A stretch of DNA of 64,000 nt from CAYUWG01 sp964448285 (GTDB taxonomy: Bacteria; Bacteroidota; Ignavibacteria; SZUA-365): positions 36,837-100,836 of the forward strand of contig CAYUWG010000004.1 in the NCBI GenBank assembly GCA_964448285.1. The letters are read 5' to 3'. A model generated the notes under the pieces. The model was not told the DNA's origin, made no database searches, and worked only from the letters and a program-made list of their open reading frames with translations. The stretch's first letter is position 1, and each line of letters opens with the position of its first letter. The translations under genes were made by a program, and so were the position numbers. Positions 46,822-54,852 of this stretch are shown in pieces.

Positions 46822-47469
46822 TCACGACTTCGTTCTGGGAAGATAGCCGTCGTTTGCGACGAGCTTCTGGATGTCTTTGTACTCCCGTACGCGGGGAATG
46901 ATCGCTTCCATGTGATGGATCAACTCATCGAGCCGTTTCGCTTCCGTCTTCATCTCGAGGATGCGCTGTCGTTGCTTCAACTCTAAGCCTGCTTTCTCCG
47001 CGATGTGAAATGACAGGTATTTCCTGTCGGATTCGCTGGGGAATGCCTGCGGTTCGTGCTGCCGCTCATAGAGAATTTCCATCAACGAATTGTAGAGTGC
47101 AATCGCTTTGAGAACCGCGTCCTCCGAGGTTTTTGCCGGAAGCTCTGTGTATTTGCGCACGTTGCCGAGCATGTAGCCTGTTTCTGTAGTACGGTAATCG
47201 ACGAGGCTGTACCGCTCGATTCCCTGCACCGTGATATCGAATGTGCCGTCGGCATATCGTCGGGAAATTTCGAGAACGCGAGCCGCGCAGCCGATCGGAT
47301 GCAGGTAATCCTTCTCGAAGAGGTTTATTCCGAAGAGCGATTGATTCTCGATCACTTCCTCGATCATGATGCGATAGCGCTCTTCAAAGACGTGCAATTC
47401 CAAACGCGAATCGGGAAAGAGAACGACATTCAGCGGGAACAGAGGGAGTGGTGAAGGAATCAGTGACAT
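46822..47469 (-). CDS. LON N-terminal (substrate-binding) domain protein
   Basis: A 215-aa stand-alone version of the Lon protease N-terminal domain with no ATPase or protease part. SLIPSPLPLFPLNVVLFPDSRLELHVFEERY at the start (quoted only as LPLFPLNVVLFP and HVFEERY) is the diagnostic segment. RVLEISRRYADGTFDITVQG follows, and the last 80 residues are helical. Function is not established for stand-alone members. Its stop codon is fused with that of the S41 gene in the palindrome TGATCA. Confidence 0.85.
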   Translation of the reverse strand: MSLIPSPLPLFPLNVVLFPDSRLELHVFEERYRIMIEEVIENQSLFGINLFEKDYLHPIGCAARVLEISRRYADGTFDITVQGIERYSLVDYRTTETGYMLGNVRKYTELPAKTSEDAVLKAIALYNSLMEILYERQHEPQAFPSESDRKYLSFHIAEKAGLELKQRQRILEMKTEAKRLDELIHHMEAIIPRVREYKDIQKLVANDGYLPRTKS

Positions 47470-47477
47470 AGCTTTTG

Positions 47478-47508
47478 AAGAAAAGCCCGGTGCGTTACTT
47501 CCGGGCCT
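47478..47508 (-). terminator. Intrinsic terminator downstream of superoxide dismutase
   Basis: A GCCCGG/CCGGGC stem (47501-47506 with 47485-47490) with a 10-nt loop is followed by TTTTCTTC on the minus strand, 7 bp past the sod stop codon. Confidence 0.65.
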
Positions 47509-47514
47509 TCATCA

Positions 47515-48144
47515 TTACCGTGAGACATACTTGAGATAGCGTTCATTGATACGGCCCCAATGAAGCGTCGCGAGAAAGTTATCGATATAGACCGCACGCC
47601 CCGGGCCATCTTTGTGGTAGTAAGCATGTTCGAATACGTCGCATGCGATGAGCGGAATGCCGCCCCAGATGGCGCCATAGTGATGCTCATCGACGAGGAC
47701 GTTCAGCAGCCTGCCGCTGTAAAGCTGGTCGAAGACGAGAACGCCCCAACCGCTGAGCTTCGCAGCAAATGCGCAGGCTTTGAAATCGGCTTTCCATGCA
47801 TCGAGCGATCCGAAGTTCACCTCGATAGCTTTGACGACATCCGGGCCTTTCGACGTCTCACCGTCGCCGCCCATGTTTGTCCAATAGATATCATGAAGCA
47901 ACGCGCCGGCATGATTCCAGGTTGTGCGACGTTTCAATTCGCCGACCTCGCTGTAATTGCCATTCGCTCCGGCGCGGTCTGCCGTCGTAAGGCCCGCTTC
48001 TATTTTGTTCAAAGCATCGACGTAGCCCTTGTGATGCTTGTTGTAATGCCAGTCCGAAGTCTCCGGCGAAATGACGTTCGCAAGGAGCGTCTTCGCTTCT
48101 TCATCCGTGTAGGGACGCGGATTGAATTTCCATTCGTAGGCCAT
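47515..48144 (-). CDS. Iron/manganese superoxide dismutase
   Basis: Converts superoxide to oxygen and hydrogen peroxide in the cytoplasm, so the organism meets oxygen at least at times. Metal ligands are visible as H33 (WHYNKHHKGYV), H84 (LLHDIYW), D169 and H173 (CDVFEHAYY). The 209-aa length fits Fe/Mn SOD; the metal cannot be assigned with confidence. VFEHAYY replaces the more common VWEHAYY. It is followed by a terminator. Confidence 0.95.
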   Translation of the reverse strand: MAYEWKFNPRPYTDEEAKTLLANVISPETSDWHYNKHHKGYVDALNKIEAGLTTADRAGANGNYSEVGELKRRTTWNHAGALLHDIYWTNMGGDGETSKGPDVVKAIEVNFGSLDAWKADFKACAFAAKLSGWGVLVFDQLYSGRLLNVLVDEHHYGAIWGGIPLIACDVFEHAYYHKDGPGRAVYIDNFLATLHWGRINERYLKYVSR

Positions 48145-48188
48145 AATACTTCGTGTTTCCTTTCTCGATGTATGGTTCTTGATTTGAA

Positions 48189-48542
48189 TTAAACGCCGAA
48201 CGAACTCCCACAGCCGCAGGTGCGAACTGCGTTGGGGTTGTTGAAGACGAAGCCTCGACCGTTGAGGCCATCGGAAAAGTCAAGCTCCGTTCCCGTGAGA
48301 TAGAACAAACTCTTCGCGTCGATGACAAGCTTGATGCCTTTGATTTCACGTTGCTCGTCATTCTCGCGAATCTCGGAGTCGAAGCCGAGACTGTACGACA
48401 ATCCTGAACAACCGCCGCCCTTGACGCCGACGCGCAGCGCGTAGCCCTCGGGAATGCTATTCTCTTCCATGATGGACTTGATTTCGGTCACAGCCTTATC
48501 CGTGATCGTTATTTCCTGTGTTTCTTCCAATACGTCTGACAT
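48189..48542 (-). CDS. erpA: A-type iron-sulfur carrier (IscA/ErpA family)
   Basis: Carries iron or an Fe-S cluster to target proteins. The three family cysteines are present: GGCSGLSYSLGFD near residue 40 and the C-terminal TCGCGSSFGV. At 117 aa it has a slightly long N-terminus compared with E. coli IscA. Nearby cysteine desulfurase (48890-50074) suggests a small Fe-S assembly group, though no IscU or SufBCD is in the window. Symbol assignment among iscA, erpA and sufA is tentative. Confidence 0.9.
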   Translation of the reverse strand: MSDVLEETQEITITDKAVTEIKSIMEENSIPEGYALRVGVKGGGCSGLSYSLGFDSEIRENDEQREIKGIKLVIDAKSLFYLTGTELDFSDGLNGRGFVFNNPNAVRTCGCGSSFGV

Positions 48543-48562
48543 GTGAGTCCTTTCGGATGATG

Positions 48563-48880
48563 TTATGCTTCTTCTGTTGCTGTTTCTTTGCTCGGTTGAT
48601 TGAGGAACTCTTCATTGAAAAGCACCCACGTACCCGAGACTGTTTTCTTGAGTATTCCCTGTGTTTCAAGCCGGTCTATCACAACGAGCGCGAGTTCATC
48701 CGCTACAAGGGTTCCCGAATCCTTGCCGGTAGTCGTGCGAAGATAATCGCGTACGCCATACTGAAAGTCCCGAACGAAAACCGGGGACGCGTGATAGATT
48801 CCATACCCGGACTGCTTCATGAATCGAAGCAGTTCGATTTCCTTATTCGCCAATGCTTTGTGATAATCTGCTGATTTCAT
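48563..48880 (-). CDS. Uncharacterised 105-aa protein between IscA-type and cysteine desulfurase genes
   Basis: No known domain is recognised. The protein is soluble and mostly helical, with KEIELLRFMKQSGYGIYHASP near residues 12-32 and a winged-helix-like stretch (ADELALVVIDRLETQGILKK) near 60-79 ending in a strand, SGTWVLFNEEF. The fold prediction is a guess from residue pattern. It lies 9 bp from the cysteine desulfurase gene and 20 bp from the A-type carrier gene, so the three are probably one transcript. Confidence 0.72.
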   Translation of the reverse strand: MKSADYHKALANKEIELLRFMKQSGYGIYHASPVFVRDFQYGVRDYLRTTTGKDSGTLVADELALVVIDRLETQGILKKTVSGTWVLFNEEFLNQPSKETATEEA

Positions 48881-48889
48881 TGTGACCCT

Positions 48890-50074
48890 TCATAAAGTTG
48901 AATGAGCAACCTGCCATGCAGGTGACTGTGTGCGAAGTTTTTTCACGGCAGCGACGAGCATCTCTCCTGCGCGTTCAACCTCCGCTTGAGTGGTAAAACG
49001 CCCGAATCCAAAGCGCGCCGATGCCTTGGCATCCTCTTTCGAAAGGCCGATTGCCTTTAACACATGTGACGGTTCAGGCTTATGAGAACTGCACGCTGAA
49101 CCGGTTGAAAAGGCTATGTGACGGGCTTCGCGCATTAACATGTCGGCTTCAATATAACGAAAACAGACGTTTGCATTTCCGGGTAAGCGGTGGGTCATCG
49201 TGCCGTTCACATTGATATCTTCCAATTCAGACATGAGAGCGTTCATAAACCGATTTCGTAATTCGCCAAGCCTCTGCTGCTCGTGTTCAAGCTCTTGCTG
49301 ACAGAGTGCAGCAGCAGCACCAAACCCAACAACTCCGGGGACGTTGACAGTTCCTGATCGCATTCCGGCCTCGTGCCCCCCGCCGTGGATCAGCGGGTGA
49401 ATTGTATTCCTACAATGCTCCGCGATGAACAACGCACCGCATCCCTTCGGGCCATACATCTTGTGAGCGCTAATCGACATGAAATCGACATTCATCTCCG
49501 CACAATGGAACGGAATCTTTCCGGCACTCTGGCTTGCGTCTGTATGGAATAGTGCGCCCCGTTCATGACACAGAGCACCGATACGCGCGATGTCCTGCAC
49601 GGTGCCGATTTCGTTGTTCGCATGCATGATCGACACCAGCATGGTATTCTCCCGAAAGGCTTGCTGGAGTTCATCGAGGTCGAGTGTGCCGTCTTTCCTT
49701 ACTTGCAGGTAAGTAACCTCGACGCCGAAGTGTTTCATGACCTCGCGACAGGGATCGAGCACAGCGCTATGTTCCGTCACGGATGTGATTATATGCGCTC
49801 GCTTCCCTTTCGCAAACGCGAGGCCTTTGATCACAGTGTTGTTCGACTCCGTGGCACCGCTTGTGAAGAAAACTTCACGCGAAGTCGCACCGATAAGGGA
49901 AGCGACCTGTTCACGTGCCTTCCCGATAGCATCCTCAGCGACCCAACCGAACGCATGTTGCTTACTCGCCGCATTCCCAAAGTCCCTCGTGAAAAACGGC
50001 AGCATCGCCTCAACGACACGCGGGTCCACCGGAGTCGTCGCCTGATAATCCATGTAGATCGCCTCATCGATCAT
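48890..50074 (-). CDS. iscS: Cysteine desulfurase (NifS/IscS type)
   Basis: PLP enzyme that releases sulfur from cysteine for Fe-S clusters and thiolated tRNA. The N-terminus IYMDYQATTPVDPRV is typical. The PLP lysine is K205 in SAHKMYGPKG. The persulfide cysteine is C328 in STGSACSSHKPEPSHVL, the class I (NifS/IscS) loop. Complete at 394 aa. Its upstream region is occupied by the repeat array, so its promoter must lie within about 40 bp or inside the repeats. Confidence 0.94.
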   Translation of the reverse strand: MIDEAIYMDYQATTPVDPRVVEAMLPFFTRDFGNAASKQHAFGWVAEDAIGKAREQVASLIGATSREVFFTSGATESNNTVIKGLAFAKGKRAHIITSVTEHSAVLDPCREVMKHFGVEVTYLQVRKDGTLDLDELQQAFRENTMLVSIMHANNEIGTVQDIARIGALCHERGALFHTDASQSAGKIPFHCAEMNVDFMSISAHKMYGPKGCGALFIAEHCRNTIHPLIHGGGHEAGMRSGTVNVPGVVGFGAAAALCQQELEHEQQRLGELRNRFMNALMSELEDINVNGTMTHRLPGNANVCFRYIEADMLMREARHIAFSTGSACSSHKPEPSHVLKAIGLSKEDAKASARFGFGRFTTQAEVERAGEMLVAAVKKLRTQSPAWQVAHSTL

Positions 50075-50336
50075 GGATGTAGAATACTGAATTCATGCAT
50101 GGAAGGAAAGAGTCTGAACTTGGATTTACTTGATTCTTTTGATTACCAGGAATGTCTGAACTTGGATTTTCTCTCGATTACCAGGAAATGTCTGAACTGG
50201 GATTTACTTGATTCTTTCGATTACCAGGATGAAGGAGCGAATCAATCCTGGAAATCCTTTAATCCCAGAAATCAAGGTTCAGACAATCCTAATCACAGTT
50301 CAGACAACCCTAATCACGGTTCAGACAACCTACAGC

Positions 50337-50451
50337 GTCTGAACTGGGATTTACTTGATTCTCTCGATTACCAGGATTCGAGTTCTTTCTTCGAATTCTC
50401 GAACGAGAACAATCCAGGAAATCCTTTAATCCCAGAAATCTCAGTTCATAC
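50337..50451. repeat. 115-bp inverted-repeat unit, copy A
   Basis: A forward arm (50337-50378), a 32-bp centre and a reverse arm (50411-50451). The centre is itself palindromic (GTTCT...TCGA, ATTC, TCGA...AGAAC), so the whole unit can fold as one long hairpin. Confidence 0.85.
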
Positions 50452-50461
50452 AACCAACAAT

Positions 50462-50576
50462 GTCTGAACTGGGATTCACTTGATTTTTTCGATTACAAGA
50501 ATTCGAGTTCTTTCTTCGAATTAGCGAACGAGAACAATCCTGGAAATCCTTTAATCCCAGAAATCACGGTTCAGAC
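50462..50576. repeat. 115-bp inverted-repeat unit, copy B
   Basis: Same layout and exactly the same length as copy A, offset by 125 bp. Arms are 50462-50503 and 50536-50576, around a 32-bp palindromic centre that differs from copy A by a few bases. Confidence 0.85.
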
Positions 50577-50584
50577 AACATGGT

Positions 50585-51778
50585 TCAGACAACCCCAAGT
50601 ACGATCACAGAAGCTACCGCGCCGGGGCCGCCGATGTTATGCGTCAGACCGAGCCGGGCGTTAGGGATTTGTCTTTCACCGGCAGTGCCTCGCAGGTGTT
50701 CGGTGATTTCGCAAACCATGCGAATGCCCGTCGCACCGACTGGGTGACCGCAGGAAAGTAATCCGCCGCTCACGTTTATCGGAATTTCGCCGTCACGCAA
50801 CGTCGCACCCGAACGGATAAGCTCCTTCCCTTCACCTGCCGCACAAAAGCCGAGGTCTTCGTAAGTAAGAAGCTCGACAATGGAAAAGCAATCATGAACT
50901 TCCGCAAGATCAATCTGTTCACGCGGGTTCGTAATGTCCGCTTCATCATACGCCTTTCGCGCAGCAACCTGCGTTGCTCGAAACGACAGGAGATCATACG
51001 ACGCATCGAAGTACGGCAAATCCCACCCCGACGAGACGGAAACTCCGAGCCCCTTGAGATAGATCGGTGATCCGGAAAATTTCTGCGCGTCTTCACTGCG
51101 CACGAGTATCACCGCTGCTGCTCCATCGGTTGTCGGGCAAGAGTCCATGACCGTGAGCGGGTCGGCGACGATGGGCGATTGCAATACCTGTTCGATCGTA
51201 ACAGCTTTCCTGTGATGGGCTTTCGGATTGAGGCAGGCATTCGCATGGTTCTTCACGCTGATGGCGGCGAGGTCTTCGCGCGTGACACCGAATTTTTCGA
51301 AGTGCCTGCTTGCGTACATCGCGAACGTCCCCGCCGCTGTGAAGCCTTTCTGATAGAACGGATGCCCCATCTCAACCATCATCTTCACGATGCTGTCCTG
51401 CGGACTGCGGTCGCGTAGTTTTTCCACACCGAGCGCCAGCGCGACGTTGCATTCACCGGCGAGCAGCGCGTTCACAGCACCGCGAATGGCTTCGGCCCCC
51501 GTCGTACAGTAATTCGAAACGCGAATGATCGGAATATCGAACAGCCCGAGCGGCTCCGCGAGGTCCATCCCTGAACGCCCTTTGTAAATACCCGCTTCCG
51601 GAAATGCAGTGCCGAGCCATGCGGCATCTATCACACTCAGCGGAATCCCCGCATCGTTTACGGCAGCACGCGCAGCCTCCGCGACGAGGTCATCGTAGCT
51701 CTTTTCGAACTGTTCACCGAACTTCGTCCACCCCACACCGACGATGCAAACTTTATCCTTCAAGCGCTTCTCAGCCAT
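50585..51778 (-). CDS. Thiolase-family protein (SCP2-thiolase-like)
   Basis: A 397-aa thiolase fold. The nucleophile cysteine C91 is in SNYCTTGAEAIRGA, and the C-terminal GGLLSCGHPVGATGIRM supplies the His and second Cys. VGVGWTKFGE at the N-terminus and the overall pattern match SCP2-type thiolases. Bacterial members of that group often work with DUF35 partners as thiolases or retro-aldolases. The preceding gene encodes a DUF35 domain fused to a synthase-like domain, 50 bp upstream. Last gene of the operon; its TGA stop lies inside a repeat fragment. Confidence 0.9.
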   Translation of the reverse strand: MAEKRLKDKVCIVGVGWTKFGEQFEKSYDDLVAEAARAAVNDAGIPLSVIDAAWLGTAFPEAGIYKGRSGMDLAEPLGLFDIPIIRVSNYCTTGAEAIRGAVNALLAGECNVALALGVEKLRDRSPQDSIVKMMVEMGHPFYQKGFTAAGTFAMYASRHFEKFGVTREDLAAISVKNHANACLNPKAHHRKAVTIEQVLQSPIVADPLTVMDSCPTTDGAAAVILVRSEDAQKFSGSPIYLKGLGVSVSSGWDLPYFDASYDLLSFRATQVAARKAYDEADITNPREQIDLAEVHDCFSIVELLTYEDLGFCAAGEGKELIRSGATLRDGEIPINVSGGLLSCGHPVGATGIRMVCEITEHLRGTAGERQIPNARLGLTHNIGGPGAVASVIVLGVV

Positions 51779-51828
51779 CTACTCTCCGAAACTGATTTCG
51801 TCCCCATCTTCTCTCGTACATCATGTAC

Positions 51829-53238
51829 TCATGCTCCTTTCGTGACTTCAACCGGTCGGCACTTCCAAAAGTAGTTCGGGAAGTTTCCCGCATCGTGATA
51901 GCGCCGAAGGACAAGTTCCACACGGTCTCCGATTTCCATCGGGATGTTTTCGTCCGTGACCTGAAGCGTCAAGCGTCCTCCTCCATCGAGATCGATAGTC
52001 GCCATTCCAAGAGGCGGTTCGGGCGTCGGGAAATAATGCTCATGCGTGATTGCATAGACCGCCCCGTTGCGTTGCAAAGGGTAGTTCTCAAGTTTTTCAC
52101 TGCGGCATGAGGGACACGATGGAATAGGTAGCGTAACCACCGCACCGCACGAAGCGCAGCGAAGGGCTTTCAAGTTCAACCAGAGTTGCCTGTTCCGCTC
52201 TGACATGATCTCAGATGTAAAACCGGCGCTGGTACCCTCAGCACCTGCATGAAGCTGATGGAGGCTGAGATAGCGATTGTATGAAATCTGATAAGACTGC
52301 TTCAGAGCTATCCTGAAGGGCGATCGTTTCGGCTGTTCTTTCATTCGCAGCGCAAAACCATCCGCACCATCGCCATAACCGATAACGCACAAGCGCTCAT
52401 CCGATTTCGAGCGTTCCATTGCCGCACACATCATCAGCAGCGTATGCGGCGCACCGGTCAATCCTAACTGTGAACTCGCGAGATCGATGTATTGCGTTTT
52501 CACATCGAAGCCGCTCTCTCTGAGTATGCCACTCCCGCTCTTCACATCGGGACTGTACACGATAACCTTCGAGACTTCTTCAGGCTTCCATCCCGTCGCG
52601 GTGAGCAACGCCTGGATGACATTCTTCACTGGCTGCTTGTACGCGCCTTCCCTTGCGAAGCGCTGGTCGGCGTTGCGTGGAAAGCGTTCGAGCGCGAGAC
52701 GCCATGTATCAGGTTGCGCGGAATTCGATTCCACGTTTGTGATAATCTCCACGAGACAGTCTTCCGTGCTCACAAGAAGCGCCACACCTGCGTGGCCGAA
52801 AAGGATTTCATCTGACGCACCAGGTTTCTGAACGCGCGTATCTGCTGCGACGATGAGAACGTTGCGGCAGACCCCGGCTTCGATCCAGTCGCGAGCGACG
52901 GCCAATGCTTTCGTGCCGCTGCGCAAAGAAGAATTGAGGTCGAGTATGCGCGTTCTCGGATCGAGGTCGAGAATCGAAGCGAGCATTGTTGCACTCGATT
53001 TTTCAGAGAAGGGCGCCGTTGTCGTTGCGAAGATCAGACCATCGATTCGTGTCGATGCAACCTCCTTCAGTGCATCGAATGACGCATAAGCAGCGAGCGT
53101 AATGGCATCCTCATCATGGCCGGCAATTGCGCGCGCGCCTTGCATTGATGGCCGGTTCCAGGCGTTTTGTGTCTCGGCGTTGAGAAGTCTTCGCCTGCAA
53201 AGCGCGACTCCCCACGAGGCAATTCCGGCGCTGTTCAT
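51829..53238 (-). CDS. HMG-CoA-synthase-like domain fused to a DUF35 zinc-ribbon/OB-fold domain
   Basis: A 469-aa fusion. Residues 1-345 have the thiolase/ketosynthase fold of the HMG-CoA synthase group. The region of the nucleophile reads NSSLRSGTKAL (102-112), with Leu105 where the active Cys is expected, and the usual catalytic His segment is YSPDVKSG (228-235). Residues 350-465 form a DUF35 module with a rubredoxin-like zinc ribbon (C361, C364, C375, C378) and an OB fold that can bind acyl-CoA. In archaea thiolase, HMG-CoA synthase and DUF35 form one channelling complex. Here the synthase domain may be a non-catalytic scaffold for the adjacent thiolase. Overlaps the acyl-CoA dehydrogenase gene by 4 bp. 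Confidence 0.85.
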   Translation of the reverse strand: MNSAGIASWGVALCRRRLLNAETQNAWNRPSMQGARAIAGHDEDAITLAAYASFDALKEVASTRIDGLIFATTTAPFSEKSSATMLASILDLDPRTRILDLNSSLRSGTKALAVARDWIEAGVCRNVLIVAADTRVQKPGASDEILFGHAGVALLVSTEDCLVEIITNVESNSAQPDTWRLALERFPRNADQRFAREGAYKQPVKNVIQALLTATGWKPEEVSKVIVYSPDVKSGSGILRESGFDVKTQYIDLASSQLGLTGAPHTLLMMCAAMERSKSDERLCVIGYGDGADGFALRMKEQPKRSPFRIALKQSYQISYNRYLSLHQLHAGAEGTSAGFTSEIMSERNRQLWLNLKALRCASCGAVVTLPIPSCPSCRSEKLENYPLQRNGAVYAITHEHYFPTPEPPLGMATIDLDGGGRLTLQVTDENIPMEIGDRVELVLRRYHDAGNFPNYFWKCRPVEVTKGA

Positions 53239-54374
53239 TCCGTCATCTCTCTGGCGATGAGGAGTTTGAGTATTTCGCTCGTTCCCCCGCCGATAAGGGT
53301 GAAGCGGATGTCTCGGAGATACCGTTGTATCGGATATTCCATTGCATATCCGTAAGACGCGAAGATGCGCGCTGCCTTGTCACAGATGTCTAATGCGCAT
53401 TCCGTTGCGAACAGCTTTGCCATCGCAGCGATGCGTGTGATCTCTTCACCGCTGTCTTTCATCCTCGCGGCATAGCGAACGAGTTGCGTTGCTGCTTCGA
53501 GGTCCGTGCCCATTTCCGCGAGTTTCAGTTGTATCGCTTGGAAGCGATTGATCGGCTTCCCAAACTGCTGGCGCTCATTCGCATAGCGCAGTGAATCCGC
53601 TAACGCCGCACGTGCAACGCCAAGCGCAAGCGCTCCGGTCATTATGCGAATGTCGGAAAGGATTTCCCGCAGACGCGACTCCCCTTCGCCTTCATCTCCA
53701 AGTCGATGATCGTCGGGAACGAAGCAATCTGTGAACGACACCTCGGACGTTGGCGAGGCCCACACACCAAGTTTCTCGATCGTACGACCAACGTGTAATC
53801 CGCTGAACTCCTTTTCGACAAGAAAGATCGTCAGCCTCTTGTCGTCACCGCAGCGCGCGAAGACCGTGAAGAAATCCGCCACGGGCGCGGCTGTGATCCA
53901 CATCTTCTGGCCGTTCAAGCGATATCCTCCGTCAGCTTTCACCGCAGTCGTCGCTATGGACGAAAGGTCACTCCCGGCGTTTGGCTCCGTGATGCAGATC
54001 GTTCCGATTTTTTCCCCAAGAAGAGCGGGCGAAAAAAGACGCTTGCGGATGTCGTCGTTGCCGAGCGCGAAGAGAAAGTGCGTCCCCATCAGCGACTGCA
54101 TCGCGGCGCATGCGGCAAGCGAAAGTGAACCGCGTGCGATCTCTTCGATAGCGAAACAGAACGTGAGGAAGTCCACACCTGCACCCCCGACGGATTCGGG
54201 ATAGCGTAAGCCGAAGAATCCCATATCGGCGAGTTCGATGAACAGTGCGCGCGGAAATTCCTTCGCGTCATCCAACGCGGCAGCGACCGGCTTTACTCGC
54301 TCGTCAGAAAATCGTGCGAATGTCTCCCTGATGAGGTTCTGTTCTTCAGTCAGATGATTGTTCATCCTGATCAT
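53235..54374 (-). CDS. Acyl-CoA dehydrogenase family protein
   Basis: A 379-aa flavoprotein of the acyl-CoA dehydrogenase fold. It has the N-terminal helical domain, ITEPNAGSDLSS (129-140), the beta domain with NGQKMWITAA, and RRQFGKPI-like NERQQFGKPINRFQ near 266-279. Near the C-terminus IGGGTSEI (361-368) replaces the IYEGTSEI seen in many members, so the usual catalytic Glu is Gly. Isovaleryl-CoA dehydrogenase is similar there and uses a helix-G Glu, but the aligned position here appears to be Ile242. It may act on an unusual substrate. The start at 54374 overlaps the upstream gene by 29 bp; ATG 54365 is an alternative. Confidence 0.88.
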   Translation of the reverse strand: MIRMNNHLTEEQNLIRETFARFSDERVKPVAAALDDAKEFPRALFIELADMGFFGLRYPESVGGAGVDFLTFCFAIEEIARGSLSLAACAAMQSLMGTHFLFALGNDDIRKRLFSPALLGEKIGTICITEPNAGSDLSSIATTAVKADGGYRLNGQKMWITAAPVADFFTVFARCGDDKRLTIFLVEKEFSGLHVGRTIEKLGVWASPTSEVSFTDCFVPDDHRLGDEGEGESRLREILSDIRIMTGALALGVARAALADSLRYANERQQFGKPINRFQAIQLKLAEMGTDLEAATQLVRYAARMKDSGEEITRIAAMAKLFATECALDICDKAARIFASYGYAMEYPIQRYLRDIRFTLIGGGTSEILKLLIAREMTE

Positions 54375-54852
54375 TCATCCAGAATCTTCTCAGACAGCAG
54401 CCTCCACCGGCGGGGAGTGATGTTACCGTTTCAAAATGGAGGCGCGTCCCAAGTGCGGCGTTTACTTCATCGACAACCGTCTTCAGCCAGTGGTCACATC
54501 CGATTTGGTCTTCGTGCAGGAGTCCTTCCCGTTGATGCCAATGGTACCACGGGCAATCGTTGTGACGTGCCTGGTGTTTTCCATCCGTTGTCGATTCGAG
54601 CAACTCTGCATCTTCGCCCATTGCCTGACTGCTCGAAACGAAAAGCTGCGCAACTTGCGCTGCAACATCTCCCTGAGGATCGATCTTCCTGAGATAAAAC
54701 TTTGCAGTGTCCTTTCCGACTTCTTCCCAATACTTCTTCACCAACTCGACCGGATCGAGATCGGGATTCAACGCGAGCGCCGCACGCCGCCATTCGAAAT
54801 GCGATGCTCGCATGATCCCCGAAAGAATTTCCAATTTCTTCGCATCATCCAT
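54346..54852 (-). CDS. Small protein, possibly of the L-2-amino-thiazoline-4-carboxylate hydrolase family
   Basis: A 168-aa soluble protein. The N-terminal half is helical and the C-terminal half carries conserved-looking Cys, His and Trp: NDCPWYHWHQREGLLHEDQIGCDHWL and TSLPAGGGCCLRRFW. The pattern resembles the ATC-hydrolase-like family, but this is a weak impression. The start at ATG 54852 is chosen because GGAGG lies about 7 nt upstream; a longer start at 54888 has no site. It overlaps hyuB by 8 bp and the dehydrogenase gene by 29 bp, so it is part of the same translation unit. Confidence 0.75.
   Translation of the reverse strand: MDDAKKLEILSGIMRASHFEWRRAALALNPDLDPVELVKKYWEEVGKDTAKFYLRKIDPQGDVAAQVAQLFVSSSQAMGEDAELLESTTDGKHQARHNDCPWYHWHQREGLLHEDQIGCDHWLKTVVDEVNAALGTRLHFETVTSLPAGGGCCLRRFWMNDQDEQSSD

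Larger units (their letters stand above)
50112..50590. repeat. Array of direct and inverted repeats between iscS and the thiolase gene
   Basis: Five copies of a roughly 42-bp 'forward' unit begin GTCTGAACT (50112, 50154, 50190, 50337, 50462; the second is internally shortened). Three full 41-bp 'reverse' units end in GGTTCAGAC or a close variant (50244-50284, 50411-50451, 50536-50576), together with two 21-bp partial copies at 50285-50326 and a fragment at 50582-50590. Forward and reverse units are imperfect inverted repeats of one another, with GATT recurring inside at short spacing. No transposase gene is present. Lengths and spacings differ from CRISPR repeats. Confidence 0.9.

Noticed and set aside
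49565..50467. 300-codon plus-strand frame running through iscS into the repeats
   Set aside because: It is antisense to a clear cysteine desulfurase and its 3' half is only translated repeat sequence.
50112..50590. CRISPR array
   Set aside because: Units are not identical, spacers are themselves repeats or near zero length, units occur in both orientations, and no cas genes are near.
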